From ZC4RG42 sp003242425 (GTDB lineage Bacteria > Pseudomonadota > Gammaproteobacteria > Burkholderiales > SG8-39): a stretch of 33,868 nt of DNA. Within the stretch, counting starts at the first letter, position 1. Each line of letters starts with the position of its first letter. The notes below the pieces were generated by a model. That model searched no databases and was not told the origin of the DNA. It saw nothing but the letters and a program-made list of their open reading frames with translations. The DNA lies in contig CALCIE010000047.1 in assembly GCA_937907425.1 (NCBI GenBank), forward strand, positions 1-33,868, read 5' to 3'. This document shows, piece by piece, positions 14,911 through 23,101 of the stretch. The translations under genes and the position numbers were made by a program.

Positions 14911-17900
14911 ATGCTGCTACGCACTCTGCTCCTCGCGGCTGCGCTCGGCGGTCTTTTACCTTTTAGTGCGCAAGCCAACGTCACGCCCGAGTTCCACCAA
15001 CTGCTGTTGGAGATCAACGGTCGTCTGAAGAATCTTGCACCCGGCATCACGCGCGGGCCGGCGTGTGTGCCCAACGTGGTCGAGCGGGCCAAGGAAGCGC
15101 TGCAGGGCCATCTCGCCACCACGGCACTGACGAAAGTGGTGGTGGAGCCGCTCGAAGCGGGTGCGAAGGTCGCGGCCGGCGCGCTCGGTATCCCCGCTGC
15201 GGCGATCTCGACTTACAGCCTGGTGCGTTGCGGCATGAACGAAAGCACGCCCTCGGGCTTCGCCGCCTGCGTCGGCGGCGAAGTGGCGGGCTACGCCGGC
15301 GGCAAGGCGCTCGAAAAGGCAGGCGTGGGCAATCTCGGAGGCGCGATCGCGGGCTACGCGTGGGACAAGGCTTACGGCGCGGTGCGCGGCGCGATCGAGG
15401 CCTACGCCCGGGAATCGGAAAGCGTCGAATGGACGGCCCGCGGCAGCTGCCAGACGAAGCTGACCGCGTACTGGAACAGACAGCCGCGCCCGGACGCGCG
15501 CGGCGGCGTCATCGTCGTTCACGCCGAGTTCGATCAATGCGAGTGCCGTACGCGACGCGAAGCGACGGCCGGCTCCTTGCGGTTCATCGTTCCCGTGCTC
15601 TACACGGCCGCCGGCAATTCGCAGCCGGGCTGGAGCACCGGCACACCGAGGCAGTATCTCGTCGAGGCGCAATGCTGCGGCCAACGGCGGTGGGACGAGC
15701 GGGTGTACCAATACAACGAGGCAGGCCACCTGGTGGACACGTCCGGCGACGATGCGCCGGCCAAGCCGCAACCGCCGAGAACGGGCAGCCCCGCGGTCCG
15801 CGATACCGGCAGCGCTGCCGACCCGTGGCCCCCGCGCCCGTCCCAGCCGGTCCGCTTGCCGCCTCCGAAGCCCGAACCGGTCTGGAGCGTCGAGAACCCC
15901 TGCCCGGCCTGCGAGCCCTTCAAGGAATTGATGGAAGTGCATCTTGCCGCCGCGCAGGATGCGGAGTCCAAGGCGGCGTCGCTCGAAAGCGAGCTGGCCA
16001 GGAACGCCGCGGAGCAGGAGGCAGTCCGCGCACGCATCGCGCAGTTGCAGGAACAGTTGCGCATGCTCGAAGGGCAGGGCGGCAGCGCCTACGACCCCGC
16101 GACGGGCATGACGACTACGGCCGTGACGCAAGCGGACGGCAGCGTGCTCATCACCGTGACCGATAAACAGGGCCGGGAGATCGAGCGCCGTACGCGCGAC
16201 CGTCGCGACAGCGCGCAAGTGCGCGGCAAGATCACGCAGGAAGGAGCCGCGCTCGACGCACTGCAGCGCGCGGCCGAGCAGTTGCAGAAGGACCTCGCCT
16301 ATCAGCGCGCGCTGGCCGCCAAGCAGCGCAAGCTGGCCAACGATGCGCTGCAGGCGCTCAAGCATTGCCTCGTCGAGCAATGCAATCAGGACCCCTCACG
16401 CATCTTCGGGCCGACGGCGCTCAGCGTTCCGCCGGCCGCCGGCGTGCAGACCGAGGGCTCTTCCGGCGTGGAAGCGAAACCGAAGGAAGACATCCTCTCC
16501 GAAATCGAACGCGATGCGCACCTCAGGGACCGCGTGCCCGATGCCCGGAGCGGTGCCGCGCAGCCCAAAGAAGACATCCTGGCCGAGATCGAGGCGGACA
16601 AGGCCATGCCGGATCGCGCGGCCGGCGCGGAAGTGAAACCGAAGGAAGACATCCTCGCCGAAATCGAGCCTGTGACAGCCGCGGACAAAACCGGGAAGGC
16701 CGGGACTGCGGAACGGGCGACTGCGCCACCGGCGACCGGAGCGGCCGCCGGGCAAAGCGCAGCGGACGCGCAATGGAGAGCGGACTTCGAACGGGATCCC
16801 AACGCCTGGTCCGGCCTCACTTTCGGGGACTTTTCACGCGGCACGGTAAAAAGCCCCTGCCCGCAATGCGAGGAGTACGCGCGTCAACTGAACGAGCTGG
16901 CTCCGCAGATATTTGAGCTCGAACCGCTGCGTGGCCGTCAGTCGAGGCAGCTGAGCCCGGAGTTGAGGGAGAAGCTGAATCGACTGCAGGGACGCCAGTA
17001 TTCGATACGAAAGGCATTCATCGACTGCATCTTGCGCGAGTGTCCGCCGCCCGCCTACGGAATGTTCGGGATAACGCAGCATTTGTGGCTCGCGGGTGTC
17101 TGCCCCGAATGCAGCGCGGCTGCGGAAAGATACAAGGCCGCACGGGAAAAATACGACGAGCTGCGCGGCATTCCGATGTCGCTGCGCGGAGAAGCGTGGA
17201 AGGGAGAATTCGACAAGGCTTTTCAGGCACTGGAGGAAGCGTCGAAGGACTATTACGAGTGCATCGAGGATCGCTGCTGGAGCCCGGTTGATTTGAGGAA
17301 GCGTCAGCAGTGCCTGCCTTGCGACGATGCCTATCAGAAATGGCAGCGTGCGGAAGAAGCCGCACGCCTCGCTGATGAGCAATACGAAGCGGCCGAAGCG
17401 CGTGGCGACATGTCCGCGGCCTTGAAATTCCGGAGCGAGGCGTCCAGACACAAGGATCGCGCGAACCGTTTTGCGGACGACTATCGCGAGTGCTTCCGCA
17501 CGCACTGCGTGCCGCCCGAAACGGGTACGCCAAGCATTCAGGTGCCGTCCGGAACGCCGACCGAAACGCCGGCCGCCGGTGCGGCACCTGGTGCGCTTGG
17601 CGCATCGGGCGCCGACGCTACGGGCAAAGCGGGGGAAGAGCGCGCTTCCGCAACCGGTCAAGGCGACGCGCGTATGAAAGACGGTGGACGCGACGCTTCA
17701 AGCGGCACCGTGCCGCCCAAGGAAGGTGTTGCGAGCGGAAGCGAACCGGGCCAGGTCTCCGGGACCGAACCGCCTTCGCACGGCACCGATGGACACCAGC
17801 GGCTCGAAGTCACTTCCCAAACGAAGCCCGCAGATAAAGCGGTGCAGCCCGACATGACCAAACCGGCGGGCGTGCCGGGCGGCGGCGTGGTGCGCACCGA

Positions 17901-19383
17901 CACCGCACCGGGTATGTCGTTGGCGATCGGTGCCGGCAAAGGCGTAGTGGGAGACACGCCGGCGAACGATGATGATTTGCTGGACCGGGGCGCAGCCGAG
18001 TCCTTGTGGCTGCGGCCCTATTGTCCCGAGTGCGAAGAGGCGGCCAAGGCCTACGTCGAGGCCAAGGAGGCTTATCTAGAGGTGAAGAACATTCCCAAGG
18101 CGTTGCGCGACAGCAACTGGATGATGCGCTTCTTGGAGGTCTCGGACCGACTGTACGAGGCCGCGGAGGATTACGAGGAGTGTTTGGACGAAGCCATGTG
18201 CGGGACGCCCGAAGGACTGCGTCGCCAGAATCCCTGCCCGCAATGCGACAGGGAATGGGAGCGGATCGCTCGCGCGCCGACCCCCATCGAGATGTTCAAA
18301 CGGAGGGAGGAATGGCTGGAATGCTTCAGGCAGCATTGCCCCGAACCCTTGCCTGACAGGCGCACCTCCATCCGTTCGCCCGTGCCGGGCGGCGCGGAAG
18401 CCGTTGCGGCGGCGACCGCACAGCCTGCGCAAGTGCAGTGCAGCTTCCCGCCCGTGCAGCCCGTGACGATCGGGCCGAAGGACGAGTTCGGCAACAGCAC
18501 CGAGAAGAAGATCCTCGATGCCGGCCAGGCCGTGTTCGGCATCCTGGGCGGGCTGCTCGGCGGCGGACGCGGCGGCGACGACGGCGGAGGCGGCTTCGGC
18601 ATGTTCCCCGACAGCGGCGGAAGCAACGAGCCGCGACTGGACAGCAATCCGCTGCGCGGCATCATGCAGCGCTTCGAGCGCCGCGATGCCGAGACCGCGC
18701 TCAAGGCCGCCGCGAAGTACATGGACGACGGCAAGCTGCTGATCAGCGCCGAAGTGGACGACTCGCCCGACGACGGCGTGGTGCACATGATCGAGGTGCA
18801 GCGGCTGGTGCCCAGGGCCGACGGCAGCGGCTGCGACACGCAGGTGCAGCGCCCGGGGCGCTGGCTGCACTACGCGATCTACGAGAAGTGGTGGGCCAAG
18901 CTGCGCATCCAGACCTTCGTCAGCGACGGCACCGGCTGGAAGAAGACGGGCGACACCGGCTGGATGGACATCGGCAGCGGGACCAATGTGCTGGAGACCG
19001 GCAAGATCCCGGCGAACGAGATCGCCGATACGGGATGGGGTTCGATGGGCGCCGACCGTGCCATGGGCGGTCCGCGCGCCGCAGGCGCCTATTTCGATCC
19101 GGGCAAACCGTCGGCCTACGGCGTGTCGGTGCCCGAGCGCTATGTGGTGCACGTCAGCCGGCCGGAAAGCGATCCGGTGACGACCACACCGTTCGTCTTC
19201 TATCCCACATACTTCGCCGACGGGACGGTGAAGCTGAGCGACAAGGAACCGGAACAGCCCTTCGTCTTCCCCGGTCCGCTGCCGATTGGCGGCGGCATGA
19301 CGCAGATCGATCCGCCCCGTGAACCGGCGCCGAAGGAGGACATCATGGAGGAGATCGACCACGTGCCGGTGCTCGCCAACTGA
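14911..19383 (+). CDS. Giant exported protein with repeated CPxC...CX4C helical modules and PKEDI motifs
   Basis: A 1490-residue protein I do not recognise. It starts at an ATG after AGGGGGG. Residues 1-22 form a signal peptide (ends FSAQA). Residues about 80-155 are Gly/Ala-rich and hydrophobic; 165-280 hold six or so extra Cys, including a CC pair. Six modules follow, each opening with two close Cys (mostly CPxC) and closing with a second pair (mostly CX4C): 331/334-486/491, 650/653-706/711, 731/734-784/789, 801/804-861/866, 1038/1041-1091/1097 (CX5C) and 1109/1112-1138/1143. Helices lie between the pairs. The linear motif PKEDI[LM]xEI[ED] occurs at 524, 552, 577 and 1474. A Gly-rich linker (about 1208-1235) leads to a C-terminal beta-rich domain. 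Function unknown; an extracytoplasmic structural or binding role is inferred. Confidence 0.85.
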   Translation: MLLRTLLLAAALGGLLPFSAQANVTPEFHQLLLEINGRLKNLAPGITRGPACVPNVVERAKEALQGHLATTALTKVVVEPLEAGAKVAAGALGIPAAAISTYSLVRCGMNESTPSGFAACVGGEVAGYAGGKALEKAGVGNLGGAIAGYAWDKAYGAVRGAIEAYARESESVEWTARGSCQTKLTAYWNRQPRPDARGGVIVVHAEFDQCECRTRREATAGSLRFIVPVLYTAAGNSQPGWSTGTPRQYLVEAQCCGQRRWDERVYQYNEAGHLVDTSGDDAPAKPQPPRTGSPAVRDTGSAADPWPPRPSQPVRLPPPKPEPVWSVENPCPACEPFKELMEVHLAAAQDAESKAASLESELARNAAEQEAVRARIAQLQEQLRMLEGQGGSAYDPATGMTTTAVTQADGSVLITVTDKQGREIERRTRDRRDSAQVRGKITQEGAALDALQRAAEQLQKDLAYQRALAAKQRKLANDALQALKHCLVEQCNQDPSRIFGPTALSVPPAAGVQTEGSSGVEAKPKEDILSEIERDAHLRDRVPDARSGAAQPKEDILAEIEADKAMPDRAAGAEVKPKEDILAEIEPVTAADKTGKAGTAERATAPPATGAAAGQSAADAQWRADFERDPNAWSGLTFGDFSRGTVKSPCPQCEEYARQLNELAPQIFELEPLRGRQSRQLSPELREKLNRLQGRQYSIRKAFIDCILRECPPPAYGMFGITQHLWLAGVCPECSAAAERYKAAREKYDELRGIPMSLRGEAWKGEFDKAFQALEEASKDYYECIEDRCWSPVDLRKRQQCLPCDDAYQKWQRAEEAARLADEQYEAAEARGDMSAALKFRSEASRHKDRANRFADDYRECFRTHCVPPETGTPSIQVPSGTPTETPAAGAAPGALGASGADATGKAGEERASATGQGDARMKDGGRDASSGTVPPKEGVASGSEPGQVSGTEPPSHGTDGHQRLEVTSQTKPADKAVQPDMTKPAGVPGGGVVRTDTAPGMSLAIGAGKGVVGDTPANDDDLLDRGAAESLWLRPYCPECEEAAKAYVEAKEAYLEVKNIPKALRDSNWMMRFLEVSDRLYEAAEDYEECLDEAMCGTPEGLRRQNPCPQCDREWERIARAPTPIEMFKRREEWLECFRQHCPEPLPDRRTSIRSPVPGGAEAVAAATAQPAQVQCSFPPVQPVTIGPKDEFGNSTEKKILDAGQAVFGILGGLLGGGRGGDDGGGGFGMFPDSGGSNEPRLDSNPLRGIMQRFERRDAETALKAAAKYMDDGKLLISAEVDDSPDDGVVHMIEVQRLVPRADGSGCDTQVQRPGRWLHYAIYEKWWAKLRIQTFVSDGTGWKKTGDTGWMDIGSGTNVLETGKIPANEIADTGWGSMGADRAMGGPRAAGAYFDPGKPSAYGVSVPERYVVHVSRPESDPVTTTPFVFYPTYFADGTVKLSDKEPEQPFVFPGPLPIGGGMTQIDPPREPAPKEDIMEEIDHVPVLAN

Positions 19384-19398
19384 GCGCCGAAACGCAAA

Positions 19399-19423
19399 GC
19401 CCGCCGCCAGGCGGGCATTTTTT
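19399..19423 (+). terminator. Intrinsic terminator of the giant cysteine-module gene
   Basis: GCCCGCC (19399-19405), loop GCCA, GGCGGGC (19410-19416), then A and six T. Lies 16 nt after the stop. Confidence 0.88.
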
Positions 19424-19480
19424 GTGACTCGACGGTTTGAACACAAACGACGCGGAAGGCCGGTCCTTCGCGTCGGTGCT

Positions 19481-20488
19481 TCACGATGCGCGGTTGTTTT
19501 CCGAGACCCGGTCCGCGAGTTCCGCAAGAACGGGCTGCATGCGTGCGAACACGGATTCCAGGGCATAGCCGTTGACGCGTACGCGGCCGGCCGCGCCCAT
19601 GCGCATACGCAGGGCCTCGTCCTTCGCCAGACGTTCGATGGCTTGCGCCCACTCCTCGTCCGTCTCGGCCAGATAGCCGGTCTCGCCGTGGGCGACGGCG
19701 TCGGCGTTCACCCCGACATTGGACGACACGACGGGCAGGCTCGCGGCCATGTACTGCAGCACCTTGAGCGCGCATTTGCCTCGGCTCCAGTCGTCGTCGC
19801 GCATGGGTGCGATACCGATGTGCGACGAAACCAGCTCCGCCGCTTCGGTATCGCTGTGCCAGCGGACCGGTAGGGTCGGCAGCGGTGCCTCCGGCAAATC
19901 GAAGTCGGCGATGATCTTCAGGCGCAGGTTGGGAACGCGCTGTGCGGCCAGGCCCAGCGCGGGCATTGCATCGACCAGATACTTGCGCGTGGACTTGCTG
20001 CCGATCCAGACCAGGTCGACCGTGTCGCGCGGCTTCACTGCAGCCACGTCGTACTTCTCCGGTTTCAGGCAGGTCGGAACGACGCTGACCGCCGTATTGA
20101 AGGCACGCGCTTTTTCCGCCAGAAAACTGTTGCCCGCGAACACATGGTCGCACCGCATCAGCGTCCGGGCGAAGCGCCGCATGCGCGTCGGCGACGGCGA
20201 ACCGTCGCTGTTGCAGAAGATGGCGTCATCGAAATCGAAGACCAGCCTGCGTGCGGCTTTGCGCAACAGCCAAAGGAGCGGCGCGGCGTAGGTCTTGCGC
20301 AGCAGAACCACGACATCCGCTCGGCGTGCCTCGCGCAACATGCGCAGGAAGGCGCGCACCCCGCCCGAACCGGTGGCGTGCCGGGGTTCGAATCCCGCCC
20401 CCTGCAACAGCGGAAAGAACTGCAGCGCGCGGTAACGGGTCGAGGCCGAGTCCTCGCCCTTCGAGACGTACAGGATGCGCGCCGCCAT
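19481..20488 (-). CDS. Glycosyltransferase, GT-B fold (GT1/GT4-like)
   Basis: A 335-residue protein starting MAARILYVSKGEDSASTRYR. The N-terminal half has the nucleotide-sugar GT-B pattern with VFDFDDAIF, a motif seen in this glycosyltransferase group. The C-terminal half has DLVWIGSKSTRKYL, a linker, and the donor-binding block KCALKVLQYMAASLPVVSSNVGVN followed by GETGYLAETDEEW. It probably transfers a sugar to a surface polysaccharide or glycan; donor and acceptor are unknown. Its ATG overlaps the stop of the upstream methyltransferase (TAATG), so translation is coupled. Last gene of a three-gene minus-strand set. Confidence 0.88.
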   Translation of the reverse strand: MAARILYVSKGEDSASTRYRALQFFPLLQGAGFEPRHATGSGGVRAFLRMLREARRADVVVLLRKTYAAPLLWLLRKAARRLVFDFDDAIFCNSDGSPSPTRMRRFARTLMRCDHVFAGNSFLAEKARAFNTAVSVVPTCLKPEKYDVAAVKPRDTVDLVWIGSKSTRKYLVDAMPALGLAAQRVPNLRLKIIADFDLPEAPLPTLPVRWHSDTEAAELVSSHIGIAPMRDDDWSRGKCALKVLQYMAASLPVVSSNVGVNADAVAHGETGYLAETDEEWAQAIERLAKDEALRMRMGAAGRVRVNGYALESVFARMQPVLAELADRVSENNRAS

Positions 20489-21441
20489 TACTTGGTGAAG
20501 GTGCAGTGAATCGTATCCCCGCGCTTGCTGCGCTGGGCGAGCCAGACGTAGATGCGTGCAAGAAGCCGCCTTCCCCGCCGCCGGCTCGAGCTCCTTCCCG
20601 ACGTTTGCAATGCGTAGTCGATACTGTTGAGGATGACTTTGGGTGTGGTTTCGAGCCAGGTATCGACTTGCCTGAGGCCGTGTTTTGCAGCGAGACGGGT
20701 GAGGCTTTCGGGGGTGAAAAGCACCAGGTGACGCGGCACATCGTTCGCGAACCAGCTCGCGCCCATGAGCGCGCGTCCCAGCGCGTTGGCGTTGGGCGTT
20801 TCGATGACCAGGCGTCCGCCCGGTTTGAGGATGCGAGCCAGTTCCGCCATGAACGGCTGCGGTTCCGCGATGTGCTCGATCACGTGTCGCACGGTGACGA
20901 GATCGAAACTGTCGGACGGGAATTGCGCGGACGCGAGATCGCCGTGATGCACCGGCAACTGCGCGGCCCGGCAGACCTTTACGCCGGTTTCGCTCAGTTC
21001 CACACCCTGGACGTCCCAGCCGAGCGCACGCATGGTCCCCAGATAACGGCCGTTGCCGCAACCGACGTCCAGCATCTTCCCGCCCGGTACGTAATGCGGT
21101 ACGCCCTGGCTGTAGCGCCGCGTGAACAACGGGCTGAGCAGTCGCGCGGCCGCGGGAGGCTCGAGATGCGTGTAGCCGCGCGTACGCTTCAACACCGCCT
21201 GTTTCAGCGGACTGATGCGGCGTGTCTGCGCCGAGTCGTCGAACACCGAGTAATCCGGCGGGTAGAAGCTCGCGATCTGCTCGAGGCCCGGCATGGGATG
21301 CATGAAGACCGCCGAGCATCCGGTGCAACGGAAATAATCGTAACGGTCGTAATGACCGAACATGATGTCCCGGCCGCTGAAGTCATAAACGGCAGCGGCC
21401 TCGCAGACCGGGCATTGGGGCGTCGAAGCGGGGGTAGACAT
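20488..21441 (-). CDS. Class I SAM-dependent methyltransferase with N-terminal zinc ribbon
   Basis: A 317-residue protein. The N-terminus has a four-Cys zinc-ribbon pattern (C10-P-V-C13 and C39-T-G-C42). The SAM-binding motif I is LDVGCGNG (124-131), followed by VELSE, FDLVTVRHVIEHI and LARILKPGGRLVIETPN, which is the Methyltransf_11/UbiG-like order. This architecture is common in polysaccharide and glycan clusters, where it modifies sugar or lipid carriers. The acceptor is unknown. It overlaps the glycosyltransferase gene by one base and begins 3 nt after the stop of the next methyltransferase upstream, so the three genes form an operon. Confidence 0.9.
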   Translation of the reverse strand: MSTPASTPQCPVCEAAAVYDFSGRDIMFGHYDRYDYFRCTGCSAVFMHPMPGLEQIASFYPPDYSVFDDSAQTRRISPLKQAVLKRTRGYTHLEPPAAARLLSPLFTRRYSQGVPHYVPGGKMLDVGCGNGRYLGTMRALGWDVQGVELSETGVKVCRAAQLPVHHGDLASAQFPSDSFDLVTVRHVIEHIAEPQPFMAELARILKPGGRLVIETPNANALGRALMGASWFANDVPRHLVLFTPESLTRLAAKHGLRQVDTWLETTPKVILNSIDYALQTSGRSSSRRRGRRLLARIYVWLAQRSKRGDTIHCTFTK

Positions 21442-21444
21442 GAG

Positions 21445-22125
21445 CTAACCGGCTTGGTTGAGGTCTAAACGGCGTTTTTTCCCCACCATGCTCAACATGA
21501 CGGGCGGGAAGACGTAGCGATAACCGAACACTGCCCGGAGCAGTCCGACTTTTCTGCACAAGGCGGTGAAGGAACCGGCGACAAGGCCCAGCCGGTTCCC
21601 TTTCGCGCGTGAACTGAAGCGGATACGGAACAACTGATCGTCCAGCTTGCCGGATTCGCCGTCCCGGCTCGTCCAGGCGCTACCGGCGTGCGTCTCGAAG
21701 TCCAATCCCGGGAAAAGTCTTTTTACGCCGTTCGGCGTGAAGCGCCAGTAGTCGTCGGGATAACCGTGGATCTCCCAGACGAAGGGCACGCCGAGCAACA
21801 GCACGCCTTCTTCGGTGAGGAGCGACTCGATGTTGCGCGCCATGCGGAAGGGATCGCTGCAATGCTCGAGCACGCTCATGCAGATGATGGTGTTGAACCG
21901 CTTGCCCTGAAGCGCACGGTCGATCCGCTCGAAATCCTCGGTGAGATCGAGCACGATGTCCACGCCCTTGCCGGGGAACATGTCGGTGCCGATGTACTCC
22001 TCGCCGGGAAACAGGGACCGGAAGTCCTGGGTCGTTCCATAGTCCTTGCTGCCCACTTCGAGGATCGGCCCCTTTACCAGTTGGGCGTGAGATTGGACAA
22101 ACAGCAGTTGGTTGCGGTCTCCCAT
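21445..22125 (-). CDS. SAM-dependent methyltransferase, polysaccharide-cluster type
   Basis: A 226-residue protein. I chose the ATG at 22125 because AGGA lies just upstream; an in-frame ATG at 22173 adds 16 residues without support. The glycine loop appears as ILEVGSKDYG, followed by EYIGTDMFPGKGVDIVLDL and FNTIICMSVLEHCSDP. The late motif is LLLGVPFVWEIHGYPDDYWRFTPNG, typical of Methyltransf_11 proteins in surface-glycan loci. Motif I lacks the usual GxGxG, so activity should not be assumed. First gene of the set 22125 to 19481. Possible -10 sequence CATAAT lies about 57 nt upstream on the minus strand. Confidence 0.82.
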   Translation of the reverse strand: MGDRNQLLFVQSHAQLVKGPILEVGSKDYGTTQDFRSLFPGEEYIGTDMFPGKGVDIVLDLTEDFERIDRALQGKRFNTIICMSVLEHCSDPFRMARNIESLLTEEGVLLLGVPFVWEIHGYPDDYWRFTPNGVKRLFPGLDFETHAGSAWTSRDGESGKLDDQLFRIRFSSRAKGNRLGLVAGSFTALCRKVGLLRAVFGYRYVFPPVMLSMVGKKRRLDLNQAG

Positions 22126-22294
22126 GGGATCCTGTGTACGAGCAATAGCGGGATAGGGGCGCCTGGGCCTCAAGGTCGCGCATTATGGCGTACCGGAGGG
22201 GATTTGCGGAGCAAACGCGATCCGGTGCGTCCGGGGGACGGACGAGCTTGCGATGCGAGCGCCGCGCCGGGACGGCTATACGCCGCGCCGTAAA

Positions 22295-22639
22295 TCAGGT
22301 GCCGCCCTCTTTGTTCTGCAAGCTTTTCTCGAGCCGGCGGGCGAATACCTGCATTTCCTTCGCCGCCTGGCGGTCGCCGCGCTTCTCGGCCACCGCGATG
22401 CCGCTGCGATAGGCCGCGAGCGCGCCTTCCGCATCGCCCGCCTCGGACAACGCCTTGCCGAGCAGCTTCCAGGCCGCGGAATAGTTCGGATTGCGCGCGA
22501 CGGCCTCGCGCAGCTGGACGGCGGCGTTGGCTGCATCGCCCGCCTTCAGATACTCGTTGCCGATGGAATAGCGCAGCAGCGCGCCGTCGCGCGGCGTGTC
22601 GACGAGCTTCAGCAGATTGGCGAGCACGGGGCTGGACAT
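22295..22639 (-). CDS. Small TPR-repeat protein
   Basis: A 114-residue protein made almost wholly of tetratricopeptide repeats: YSIGNEYLKAGDAANAAVQLREAVARNPN, then YSAAWKLLGKALSEAGDAEGALAAYRSGIAVAEKRGD. A short helical tail follows. No signal peptide is seen, so it is probably cytoplasmic and mediates protein contacts. It is divergent from ridA with a 78-nt gap. Its partner is unknown. Confidence 0.85.
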   Translation of the reverse strand: MSSPVLANLLKLVDTPRDGALLRYSIGNEYLKAGDAANAAVQLREAVARNPNYSAAWKLLGKALSEAGDAEGALAAYRSGIAVAEKRGDRQAAKEMQVFARRLEKSLQNKEGGT

Positions 22640-22717
22640 GGGAAGTGCGCCTCGGTTTGCAGCGGCGTTGTGCGGTGCCCTAAGATTCCGGGCTCACCCA
22701 TTATAGGCTTCGCAATC

Positions 22718-23101
22718 ATGGCTAGAACCATCGTCAGCACCCCGGAGGCCCCCGGCGCGATCGGCACCTACAGCCAGGCCGTGCGCGCGGGCGACACCGT
22801 CTATCTCTCGGGGCAGATCGGCCTCGATCCGCAGAGCATGGAGCTCGTCGAAGGCATCGAGGCGCAGATCCACCGCGTGTTCCGCAATCTCGATGCCGTC
22901 GCGCGCGCCGCGGGGGGCTCGCTCGCCGACGCCGTGAAGGTCAACATCTACCTGACGGACCTCGGCAACTTCGCCAAGGTGAACGAGATCATGGCGCAGT
23001 ATTTCCCGCAGCCCTATCCGGCCCGCGCCGCAGTGGGCGTCGCCGCCTTGCCGCGCGGCGCGCTGGTCGAAGCCGACGCCGTCCTCGTCCTCCCGCATTG
23101 A
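22718..23101 (+). CDS. ridA: RidA family enamine/imine deaminase
   Basis: A 127-residue protein starting MARTIVSTPEAPGAIGTYSQAV. RidA hydrolyses reactive 2-aminoacrylate and related enamines made by PLP enzymes, releasing ketoacids and ammonia. The key arginine is Arg103 in PYPARAAVGV and the conserved Glu is Glu118 in LVEADAV. YLSGQIGLDP and the DAVKVNIYLTD block are intact. The ATG at 22718 fits the family length; there is no strong Shine-Dalgarno. A TATAGG sits only 13 nt upstream, so a very short leader is possible. Its stop overlaps the recG start by 3 nt. Confidence 0.94.
   Translation: MARTIVSTPEAPGAIGTYSQAVRAGDTVYLSGQIGLDPQSMELVEGIEAQIHRVFRNLDAVARAAGGSLADAVKVNIYLTDLGNFAKVNEIMAQYFPQPYPARAAVGVAALPRGALVEADAVLVLPH

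Noticed and set aside
16396..16773. Antisense frames inside the giant cysteine-module gene
   Set aside because: They mirror the repeated PKEDI coding sequence and show no start signals or domains.
20384..20406. tRNA T-arm-like sequence GGGGTTCGAATCCCGCC
   Set aside because: It lies inside the glycosyltransferase gene, the outer stem pair mismatches, and no acceptor, D or anticodon arms surround it.
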